Shown here: positions 54,223 through 61,110 of the stretch, in pieces
Position numbering within the stretch: the first letter of the stretch is position 1
How the letters are laid out: the number at the start of each line of letters is the position of its first letter
Origin: Eubacterium oxidoreducens
GTDB lineage: Bacteria; Bacillota; Clostridia; Lachnospirales; Lachnospiraceae
DNA: 64,000 nucleotides
NCBI RefSeq assembly: GCF_900104415.1
Contig: NZ_FMXR01000007.1
Coordinates: 1 to 64,000, forward strand
Direction: 5' to 3'
Program-made: the position numbers and the translations under genes
The notes under the pieces: generated by a model
What the model saw: the letters and a program-made list of their open reading frames with translations, nothing else
What the model was told of the DNA's origin: nothing
The model's database searches: none

Positions 54223-54699
54223 ATGAAGAAAACATACATGACTCCTCAGATGGAGATTGAATTATTTGTGCCAAATCAAGCGGTATCCACTTGTACAGTT
54301 GATAAAAACACATCATGGGCTTTTGACTGTATGAAAGGACCGAATGTAGATTACGCAAGTAATATTATTAATTCTACAATTGCTAGCAACTGTGGAACAC
54401 AGGTTGGATATGCCGGTGGTGTTTTGACTGCGAAATATAGAGGCGGAAGTTCGCATTCGAATCATAACTCCAGCATGGCAACTTGGACTTCAGAGCAATC
54501 AGGAAGTAAGAGATATTTAGTTGTAAATTACTCTTCCGGAGATGGTCTGTTATATGCAGAATCTGATAATAACGGACGTAATACCAGCAAGGGTAATTGG
54601 TCTGTGAAAAGCAATTATATTGTAAATGAGGGTGCAAGCCGAATGCATGCAATGGTAGCACCGGTAATTAGTACAACCAGCGTAAGCTCAAGCTGGTAG
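54223..54699 (+). CDS. Putative RiPP-type precursor protein
   Basis: This 158-residue protein begins with a lysine-rich leader holding YMTPQMEIELF (residues 5-15). That fits the YxxPxL/M pattern that PqqD-type recognition domains bind in lasso-type leaders. The rest is rich in Ser, Asn, Gly and Tyr, has only three Cys (24, 36 and 57), no membrane helix, and ends in STTSVSSSW. AAGAGG lies 9 bases before this ATG; an earlier start is rejected. It is the first gene of an operon with a SPASM maturase, an HprK-like protein, a PqqD-like protein and an ABC exporter. A precursor role is inference from leader and context; it could instead be a modified surface protein. Confidence 0.65.
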   Translation: MKKTYMTPQMEIELFVPNQAVSTCTVDKNTSWAFDCMKGPNVDYASNIINSTIASNCGTQVGYAGGVLTAKYRGGSSHSNHNSSMATWTSEQSGSKRYLVVNYSSGDGLLYAESDNNGRNTSKGNWSVKSNYIVNEGASRMHAMVAPVISTTSVSSSW

Positions 54700-54727
54700 A
54701 ATCATAATTTCATATTAAGAATCAGCG

Positions 54728-54759
54728 AAAGGAGGTCGGCGCGTTCGATCTCCTTTTTT
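54728..54759 (+). terminator. Attenuator hairpin between the precursor gene and the maturation genes
   Basis: AAAGGAGGTCG pairs with CGATCTCCTTT (one G-T pair) and is followed by T residues. It would lower transcription of the enzymes relative to the precursor. Confidence 0.8.
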
Positions 54760-54788
54760 GCGAACAGAATACAAGCAGGAGGGGTTGT

Positions 54789-55904
54789 ATGGATGCACTT
54801 AGTATGTTTGGCGGGGCGGCTGAGAGATTAACGCAAAAAGCATTAGAGCAAAGAATTCCGATTTCGTCAACATTTGAGCTTCTTCCGACTTGTAATATGC
54901 GCTGTAAGATGTGCTATATTGTGCATCAGAATTTGTCGAAGGAACAAATCAAGAAAGTAGAGTTTTGGGACTCGCTCTGTGATGAGATGATAGCAGAGGG
55001 ATTGCTGTTTTTACTTGTGACAGGAGGAGAACCGCTGACTTATCCATGGTTTCGGGAGCTGATGGAGCGACTTGCCAAGAAACCGGTGCATATTGCATTA
55101 AATACGAATGGAACTTTAATTGATGATAAGATGGCAGATTTTCTTATGACCATCTACCCCTATCAGGTAAATATCAGTTTGTATGGAGCAAGTGATGAGA
55201 CTTATGAGAAACTATGCGGCATGCCGGGGGGATTTAGTAAAGTGTCGCAAGCGATTCAAAGGCTTCTTGATAGAGGGATGAAAGTAGAATTGCATACAAC
55301 GATGGTACCGGATAATGTGCATGAAAAAGAGGCGATTGCACAGTTGGCCGAAGAATGGGAAGTGCCGCTTAAGATGACGCATTATATGTTCCCTCCTTAT
55401 CGCAAGGAAGAACGTATGGGGACAGCGAGTTACCGCTTGACACCGCGAAAAGCCGCTGAAGTGGCTTTTTGGAATGTATGCAGACAGCTTCAAAACCCGG
55501 CCAATCGAAAGCAGGCATTTGAATTGCTTTGCAACACATTTGATAATCCGAAAATCTATGGAGCATATGGGCGAAAAGGCATATTGTGCCGTGGAGGATT
55601 GGCTAGTAGCTGGGTGGATTATCAAGGGAGAATATCCGGATGCGGCATTTCGAATTATGAACAGATTGATCTAAATAAGGTATCATTTAAAAGAGCATGG
55701 GACCAACTTGTTTCTCAAACAGAGCAGATAGAGGTTTCGATGGAATGCCGGATATGCCCGTATCGGTGTATTTGTTCCGTATGCGTGGCAGCGGCCTATT
55801 GTGAGACATCCGATGTAGGAGGAACGCCAAAATATTTGTGTGAAATGGCAAAAGAATATGCAAGATTGATAAAAAAAGAGTATGAGGAGTTAAAAGGACT
55901 ATGA
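54789..55904 (+). CDS. Radical SAM/SPASM peptide maturase
   Basis: This 371-residue radical SAM enzyme has Cys35, Cys39 and Cys42 in CNMRCKMC, the VTGGEPL motif and a seven-Cys SPASM-type tail beginning at Cys267 (CRGGLASSW), then GCGI and CRICPYRCICSVCVAAAYC, for additional clusters. SPASM proteins commonly make thioether or carbon-carbon links in peptides. AGGAGGGG precedes the ATG. The gene overlaps the next by ATGA, so translation is coupled. Confidence 0.92.
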   Translation: MDALSMFGGAAERLTQKALEQRIPISSTFELLPTCNMRCKMCYIVHQNLSKEQIKKVEFWDSLCDEMIAEGLLFLLVTGGEPLTYPWFRELMERLAKKPVHIALNTNGTLIDDKMADFLMTIYPYQVNISLYGASDETYEKLCGMPGGFSKVSQAIQRLLDRGMKVELHTTMVPDNVHEKEAIAQLAEEWEVPLKMTHYMFPPYRKEERMGTASYRLTPRKAAEVAFWNVCRQLQNPANRKQAFELLCNTFDNPKIYGAYGRKGILCRGGLASSWVDYQGRISGCGISNYEQIDLNKVSFKRAWDQLVSQTEQIEVSMECRICPYRCICSVCVAAAYCETSDVGGTPKYLCEMAKEYARLIKKEYEELKGL

Positions 55905-56758
55905 ATTATGAAACCTATTATGAAATTGCGGACATAGTAATTAAGATTGACAGTCCATTTCCCTTTTTTGCGCATAATGGAGAAGATTTTAGATGTGAAC
56001 AAAAGAAGGCGGATTTCGTATTTCATTTTCAACAGACTGACAACATACCGCAATTTTTGGATGGAAAGACCAAGATAGGACAAAGTCTGTGGTCTGATGA
56101 ATATGTAGATGATAATGGTCAATATTGCCGAGCGTTTTTGTGGGAGGATCAATACTATACCGAGGTTTCGGTTGTGGGAGAAAAAGAAGGAACCTGTTAT
56201 TTTAGCAGTTCGGATATCTTGGCGCAGCGAGCGGAAGAGGGATTTGAACTTCTTATGTATATGTGTCCGGAAATTGTATTGTTGCAATTTGACACAATCG
56301 TTCTGCATTCGAGTCATTTGAAAATAGGAGAAAGAGGACTGGTGTTTTCGGGTGTTTCTGGAGCGGGCAAGAGTACACAGGCGGAATTGTGGGAGAAAAT
56401 GTGTGGCGCACAAGTGTTAAATGGAGACCGCTCAGCGCTAAGGAAGATAGACGGAGTATGGCAGGTATGCGGATGTCCGATGTGTGGAAGCAGTAACATT
56501 CATCGCAAAGGACGTGAATCGCTGTACGCAATTGTTATGCTTCATCAGGGAACGGATAATGCATTGAAACAACTTAAGGGAGCGCAGGCATTTCGAGAAG
56601 TAATGCCACAGATTACAACGCCGTTGTATCATAAGGAATATGCGAATCGGGTTATGAATAAAATTGAAGATTTAATAAGTAGTATACCGGTGTATCAATA
56701 CACCTGTACGAAAGATGAAACTGCGGTGCAGGTACTAAAAGAGGCACTGCAGCTTTAG
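55901..56758 (+). CDS. HPr kinase-like P-loop protein in RiPP context
   Basis: This 285-residue soluble protein has an N-terminal beta-rich half without a known motif (about 1-130) and an HprK-C-like kinase fold with Walker A GVSGAGKST (Gly151-Thr159), then LNGDRSAL with the conserved Asp. It is not housekeeping HprK, which is larger and lies in other contexts. HprK-like kinases in some lasso-peptide loci phosphorylate a C-terminal serine of the precursor. Here the neighbouring precursor ends in a Ser-rich tail, so a similar role is plausible but unproven. Confidence 0.82.
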   Translation: MNYETYYEIADIVIKIDSPFPFFAHNGEDFRCEQKKADFVFHFQQTDNIPQFLDGKTKIGQSLWSDEYVDDNGQYCRAFLWEDQYYTEVSVVGEKEGTCYFSSSDILAQRAEEGFELLMYMCPEIVLLQFDTIVLHSSHLKIGERGLVFSGVSGAGKSTQAELWEKMCGAQVLNGDRSALRKIDGVWQVCGCPMCGSSNIHRKGRESLYAIVMLHQGTDNALKQLKGAQAFREVMPQITTPLYHKEYANRVMNKIEDLISSIPVYQYTCTKDETAVQVLKEALQL

Positions 56759-56769
56759 GAGGTCATAAC

Positions 56770-58185
56770 TTGAAAGCGAATAAGATATGCTTACAAATAA
56801 TAGAGATTGTAATCGCGGTAATACTGGTTCTTTTATTTTCGATGAGAACGAGTCCAATCTATTCTCTTTTGATGGGGAATTATACAGGAAATAATGCGGC
56901 AGCGGCAATGATGATTGGAAAAAGCTGGGCACAAGGAGCGGCGGTTCCGTATCGTGATCTGTTTATGGTTGGAGGACCGTTTTTCTTTGTGATTCAGGCA
57001 GCAGGATACTTGTCCGGAAGCCGGGTGGGCTTGTTTGTGATGGAAATCATTACGGTTTTTATTTATCTGGTATTTGTTCGACGGGCACTTGAGCAAATGA
57101 CGACGAAGAAAAAAGCGCGTATCTTTACCTGGATATCGCTGATTCCGTATGTGGCATTAGTGAGTGGCGGAAATAGCATGAATGAGTATTTGCTTGCGAT
57201 AGAGGCGGTTTTGCTATGGATGATTGTGCGCTTGCGCAAGACGCGAAATGTCAAAAAGTCTTTGGCTTTTGTAGGGGGACTATTGACGGGAGCCGCGGTT
57301 ATGATAAATATAACGGAGGCTTCGCCGGTTTATATGCTGATGGTGGCGCTTCTAATCTGTATCGGGACATATGCAAACCAAAAAGGAAAAGCGATTCTTT
57401 GTAGTATTGCAGGGATTGCGGTTCCGATGATATTGCTTGTTCTTGTGTATGCGGCGAATGGTGCCACGGAAGATATGTTGCAAGGCTGGATCATTGTTCC
57501 AATCAAGATGCTTGGAGCGGATTTATCAGTGCTTGTTATTTTGCATAAATGTGTAAAATGTCTGCTGTTATTGCCGCTGTTTGTAGGTGGAATATTGCTG
57601 ATAAAAAAGAAAAAGAAGATGGGATATGCGATATTGGTCGGCACGATTATTGTGGGACTTAATCTCCTCTTGCTGGAAATAGATGGAGTGCATTATCTTC
57701 ACATCATAATCGCGGTGCCGCTGGCGCTGGCTTTATATGATAAGTATATGGATTTTGGAATGGCCAAAAAAGTGTGCATGGCTTTGGGTGTCTTAATAAC
57801 GATAGCGGTCAGCCTTGTGCCAATCAAAAATTATATGGAGACACTTGCGACGGGGATTCCAAGGGCGCACAGTGATTTCTATGCGGACCTTAAGGAATTT
57901 ATCAGTAACAATGATAATCCGCAATATGGTATGATAGATACAGATCTTTCTTTCTTTTTGATGATTGATTATATGCCAAAGCAAAAATATTTTACAGATC
58001 AGACGAATCTGTCGGCATATCTAGATGAAGTGAGCGAAGAAGTAGAGCGCTATAAGAATCATGAAGAGGAAATAAATGTCTTGCTTATTACGGAGCGAGG
58101 ATTTAAGGGGCAGGAGTTAGATGGATTTCAATTGGCAGAGGTATATCTCAAGCTAGGCGGAAGTATATTTATTTACGTTTATTAA
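56770..58185 (+). CDS. Polytopic membrane protein, GT-C/ArnT-like
   Basis: This 471-residue membrane protein has about 10-11 helices and a soluble C-terminal segment (about 365-471). The first loop holds AVPYRDLFMVGGP, resembling the PYRDxxxxKGP motif of GT39-like GT-C proteins, but the preceding part lacks the acidic residues expected for catalysis (GNYTGNNAAAAM). It may be a lipid-linked-sugar transferase, a membrane partner for the product, or a degenerate member. The start is TTG, 6 bases after AGGAGGT and just past the stop of the kinase-like gene. Confidence 0.7.
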   Translation: MKANKICLQIIEIVIAVILVLLFSMRTSPIYSLLMGNYTGNNAAAAMMIGKSWAQGAAVPYRDLFMVGGPFFFVIQAAGYLSGSRVGLFVMEIITVFIYLVFVRRALEQMTTKKKARIFTWISLIPYVALVSGGNSMNEYLLAIEAVLLWMIVRLRKTRNVKKSLAFVGGLLTGAAVMINITEASPVYMLMVALLICIGTYANQKGKAILCSIAGIAVPMILLVLVYAANGATEDMLQGWIIVPIKMLGADLSVLVILHKCVKCLLLLPLFVGGILLIKKKKKMGYAILVGTIIVGLNLLLLEIDGVHYLHIIIAVPLALALYDKYMDFGMAKKVCMALGVLITIAVSLVPIKNYMETLATGIPRAHSDFYADLKEFISNNDNPQYGMIDTDLSFFLMIDYMPKQKYFTDQTNLSAYLDEVSEEVERYKNHEEEINVLLITERGFKGQELDGFQLAEVYLKLGGSIFIYVY

Positions 58186-58198
58186 GGAGAGGGATAAG

Positions 58199-58486
58199 AT
58201 GAGAACGAATTCAGATTTTATTAAGCGAGAGTTAGCCGGGGAATATATTCTTGTTCCGACGGGGGAGATGGCGTCGGTCATTAGTGGAATGATTACAATG
58301 ACGCAGACCGCTGCATTTATCTGGGATCAGTATGATCAGTGCGACAATCTTGAGCAGATTGTGACACGTCTTATGGAGGAGTTTGATGTGGATGAGCAGA
58401 CTGCGCGTGAGGACGTGTATGGGTATTCGAAGGAACTGTACAAAAAGCAGATGATTATGGAGGTTCCGGAATTAGAGGAAGAATAG
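58199..58486 (+). CDS. PqqD-family RiPP recognition element protein
   Basis: This 95-residue stand-alone PqqD-like protein has an N-terminal beta part (SDFIKRELAGEYILVPTGE), then TQTAAFIWDQYDQC and a helical part (EQIVTRLMEEFDVDEQTAREDVYGYSKEL). This is the winged-helix-like fold that binds leader peptides and presents them to radical SAM enzymes. AAGGAGAGG precedes the ATG. It lies between the membrane protein and the exporter, in the same operon as the leader-bearing small protein. Confidence 0.88.
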   Translation: MRTNSDFIKRELAGEYILVPTGEMASVISGMITMTQTAAFIWDQYDQCDNLEQIVTRLMEEFDVDEQTAREDVYGYSKELYKKQMIMEVPELEEE

Positions 58487-58498
58487 GGAAGTTGATTT

Positions 58499-60289
58499 AT
58501 GGGAAATAACAATAAGCAAAACGATGAATTTCGTGGGCTTAATAAGTTGCTAAAGTCACAGGCAGTAAAATTCTTGTTTGAGAAGTTTGGCGATGGAACT
58601 TATACGGAGTTTATTGATGACTGGAAATGGATCTTTTCATACAGTAAGAAGTATAAGTGGATTATTGTATTTTATACACTATTGGGATTATCCGGTTCTA
58701 CACTGTCACTTGTTGCGGCGGTTATTGGACAGAAGCTGATTGATATTATTACCGGTTATCAATATTCAAAATTATGGCTGCTGATTTTGGCAATGGTAGC
58801 CAGTACTTTATTTAGTATGATCAGCGACAGTATTTTAGGTCGTTTTAATCTAAAAATCAGTATTTATGTGAACAATGATATTCAGGCAGAGATTTTTAAT
58901 AAGATTATTGACTCCGACTGGCAAAAGCTGACAGAGTATCAAAACGGTGATTTGCTAAACCGTTTTAATTCAGATGTCGGAACGATAGCCGGTAACGCAG
59001 TATCCTGGGTGCCGAATGTCATTATTGCGATTTATACATTTGTTGCAACCTTTGTGGTGTTGCTTTCCTATGATCCGGTGATGGCGATTTTTGCATTTGC
59101 AACTTCTCCGGTTCTTTTGCTGGTAAGCAGGCGGGTAATGAGAAAGTCACGAGAATATCAAAAACGGGTTATGGAAATGAACTCCGGTATGATGAGTTTT
59201 GAAACCGAGACGTTTTATAACTTTGATTCGATTAAGAGTTTTGGCGTTACCAATCATTATGAAAATGAACTTCGCGGATGGCAGCAAAAGTATAAGGATT
59301 ACAATCTTGAATATAACTTATATACCATTAAGTTGAATCTTGGCTTGTCATCGTTATCAACAAGTGTTAGTATGATAGCCTTTTTGTATTGTCTGTTTCG
59401 CATGTGGGAGCGCGTAATTACTTATGGTGAGATGTCGGTTATCCTATCACAAAGCGGTAAGCTGGCAAGTTCGTTTAGCTCCATCATCGGGATTTTCCCG
59501 AGCATGATTAGCAGTGCGGTATCGGCACATCGAATTCGTGAAATTGTGGATCTTCCAAAGGAAGTGCATGATCCGGAATCGGCTGAAAAGCTGCGCCCGT
59601 TAGCAAAAGATGGATTTACGGTTCGCATGAAGACGGTTGATTTTTCTTATGTAGAAGATAATCAAATCATTACAGGACTTGATTTCGTGGCGCAGCCAAA
59701 TGAAATTGTAGCTTTGATCGGTCCAAGTGGGCAGGGAAAGACAACAATGCTTCGATTGATATTAGGACTTATTCATCCGCAGGAAGGTGAAGCGTTAATA
59801 GAGGCTTCAGATGGTTCGGCGTATCCGATGAATGCCGATCTTCGTGAATTTTTTTCATATGTACCACAGGGAAATACTATGCTGGCTGGTACGGTTGCAG
59901 AGAATCTTCGTGTTGTAAAAAATGATGCGACGGATGAAGAAATTGTGGAAGCGCTTAAAATTGCATGCGCCTGGGATTATGTGGAAACGCTTCCGGATGG
60001 AATTAATGGAAAATTAGGGGAACGTGGTCGCGGATTGTCAGAAGGACAGGTTCAGCGTATTGCAATTGCAAGAGCGGTACTTCGCGATGCACCGATTCTG
60101 CTTTTGGATGAGGCAACAAGTGCGCTGGATGAAGAGACGGAAGCACAGGTGCTTTCCAATATTATCAAACAGCGTCCAAATAAGACCTGCATCGTGTCGA
60201 CACACAGGCCGAGCGTGCTTTCGATGTGTCAGAGAATTTATCGAATTAATGAAGCGGTACTTGAAGAAGTGCCTTATGAGAATCTATAA
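58499..60289 (+). CDS. ABC transporter, fused permease-ATPase (peptide exporter type)
   Basis: This 596-residue half-transporter has six membrane helices (about 50-340) and a C-terminal ATPase with Walker A GPSGQGKTT, the signature LSEGQVQR (a change from LSGGQ) and Walker B ILLLDEATSALD. There is no N-terminal C39 peptidase, so leader removal would need another protease. As the last gene of the operon it is the probable exporter of the modified product. Confidence 0.92.
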   Translation: MGNNNKQNDEFRGLNKLLKSQAVKFLFEKFGDGTYTEFIDDWKWIFSYSKKYKWIIVFYTLLGLSGSTLSLVAAVIGQKLIDIITGYQYSKLWLLILAMVASTLFSMISDSILGRFNLKISIYVNNDIQAEIFNKIIDSDWQKLTEYQNGDLLNRFNSDVGTIAGNAVSWVPNVIIAIYTFVATFVVLLSYDPVMAIFAFATSPVLLLVSRRVMRKSREYQKRVMEMNSGMMSFETETFYNFDSIKSFGVTNHYENELRGWQQKYKDYNLEYNLYTIKLNLGLSSLSTSVSMIAFLYCLFRMWERVITYGEMSVILSQSGKLASSFSSIIGIFPSMISSAVSAHRIREIVDLPKEVHDPESAEKLRPLAKDGFTVRMKTVDFSYVEDNQIITGLDFVAQPNEIVALIGPSGQGKTTMLRLILGLIHPQEGEALIEASDGSAYPMNADLREFFSYVPQGNTMLAGTVAENLRVVKNDATDEEIVEALKIACAWDYVETLPDGINGKLGERGRGLSEGQVQRIAIARAVLRDAPILLLDEATSALDEETEAQVLSNIIKQRPNKTCIVSTHRPSVLSMCQRIYRINEAVLEEVPYENL

Positions 60290-60295
60290 GTAATT

Positions 60296-60332
60296 ACCCC
60301 TGTCCGGGGTTTCGGACAGGGGTGATTTTTTT
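60296..60332 (+). terminator. Terminator of the RiPP-like operon
   Basis: ACCCCTGTCCG pairs with CGGACAGGGGT and is followed by seven T residues, just before the convergent TetR gene. Confidence 0.9.
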
Positions 60333-60909
60333 ACGTAAATACATCTATGTCAAAAGATGGGTTAATGGTTGCATTGCCAAGGGAAATGAGGAGCTTTACG
60401 ATGGATTCCGATGATTCCTTACAATCGCGTTGTAGCCACTGATGGATAATGCGGAATTCTCCGGCAAGCAGGTATTCCCTTAGGTAGAGATCCATGGTTT
60501 TAGAATATTTGCTTAAAGACTCGTTAATCGTGCTTTGAATAGATGTGCGAAATAGCAGTTTCTTTGGAAACTCCGGGTCTACATCAGAAGTCATAAGAAG
60601 CTGACAGATTTCAAGATTCTCTTTTAGATAATCAAGCAGGCTAATGAGGGGCGCCGAGTTATCTGCCGGGTCCTGGTCGAGCGTCGCTAGTGTTTCATCA
60701 ATGCGAAGAAGAAGATCGTCTTCAATTGCATGAAACAGATCGTACTGAGAACCATAATACTTATAGAAGGTAGAACGGTTGATGTCTGCGTGTTCACACA
60801 AAGTTCGGATGGAAATCTTGGGTAGCGGCGTGGTCCGCATAAGCTCTAAAAGACTTTCCTTTAACATTTCTTTTGTCATCTTCGCTCTTCGATTATTCTT
60901 TACATTCAT
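60331..60909 (-). CDS. TetR/AcrR family regulator, divergent from the MMPL transporter
   Basis: This 192-residue regulator has an N-terminal DNA-binding motif (ISIRTLCEHADINRSTFYKYYGS, about 33-55) and a helical C-terminal ligand domain. Its promoter region is shared with the MMPL gene and contains three copies of an AACACAT-type element, so it probably represses the transporter and itself. The ribosome site GGGGGA is 12 bases from the ATG. It converges on the RiPP-like operon and need not control it. Confidence 0.88.
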   Translation of the reverse strand: MNVKNNRRAKMTKEMLKESLLELMRTTPLPKISIRTLCEHADINRSTFYKYYGSQYDLFHAIEDDLLLRIDETLATLDQDPADNSAPLISLLDYLKENLEICQLLMTSDVDPEFPKKLLFRTSIQSTINESLSKYSKTMDLYLREYLLAGEFRIIHQWLQRDCKESSESIVKLLISLGNATINPSFDIDVFT

Positions 60910-60967
60910 CTCTTAATTTCCCCCACTTAATGCAATATTTAGAAATTATCGACTACAAAATGCCAGT

Positions 60968-61043
60968 ATGTGTTGCAATAATAGCCAATTTTAAAAAACA
61001 GTTGGTTGAAAAAGCAACACATGTCTATTATATTAACACATGT
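60968..61043. promoter_or_regulatory. Promoter and candidate TetR operators of the MMPL gene
   Basis: TTGAAA (61006-61011) and TATATT (61029-61034) are 17 bases apart. AACACATGT occurs at 61016-61024 and 61035-61043, on both sides of the -10 box, and the inverted form ATGTGTTG at 60968-60975. Confidence 0.65.
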
Positions 61044-61054
61044 ACACTTTTTCA

Positions 61055-61067
61055 AGCGAGTCTTGAC
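61055..61067. repeat. Short remnant of the interspersed repeat
   Basis: Thirteen bases, AGCGAGTCTTGAC, equal the right end of the repeat at 1-94 and 35397-35490. The rest of the element is absent. This may be a decayed copy or chance. Confidence 0.35.
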
Positions 61068-61110
61068 GAAAAGAGAGGAACGAAGATCAAGAGGCGAGGT
61101 GGAGAGATAC

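Noticed and set aside
54223-60289. Lasso peptide or lanthipeptide cluster
   Set aside because: The leader motif and HprK-like kinase recall lasso loci, but there is no asparagine-synthetase-like cyclase, no B2 protease and no LanM or LanC-type enzyme.
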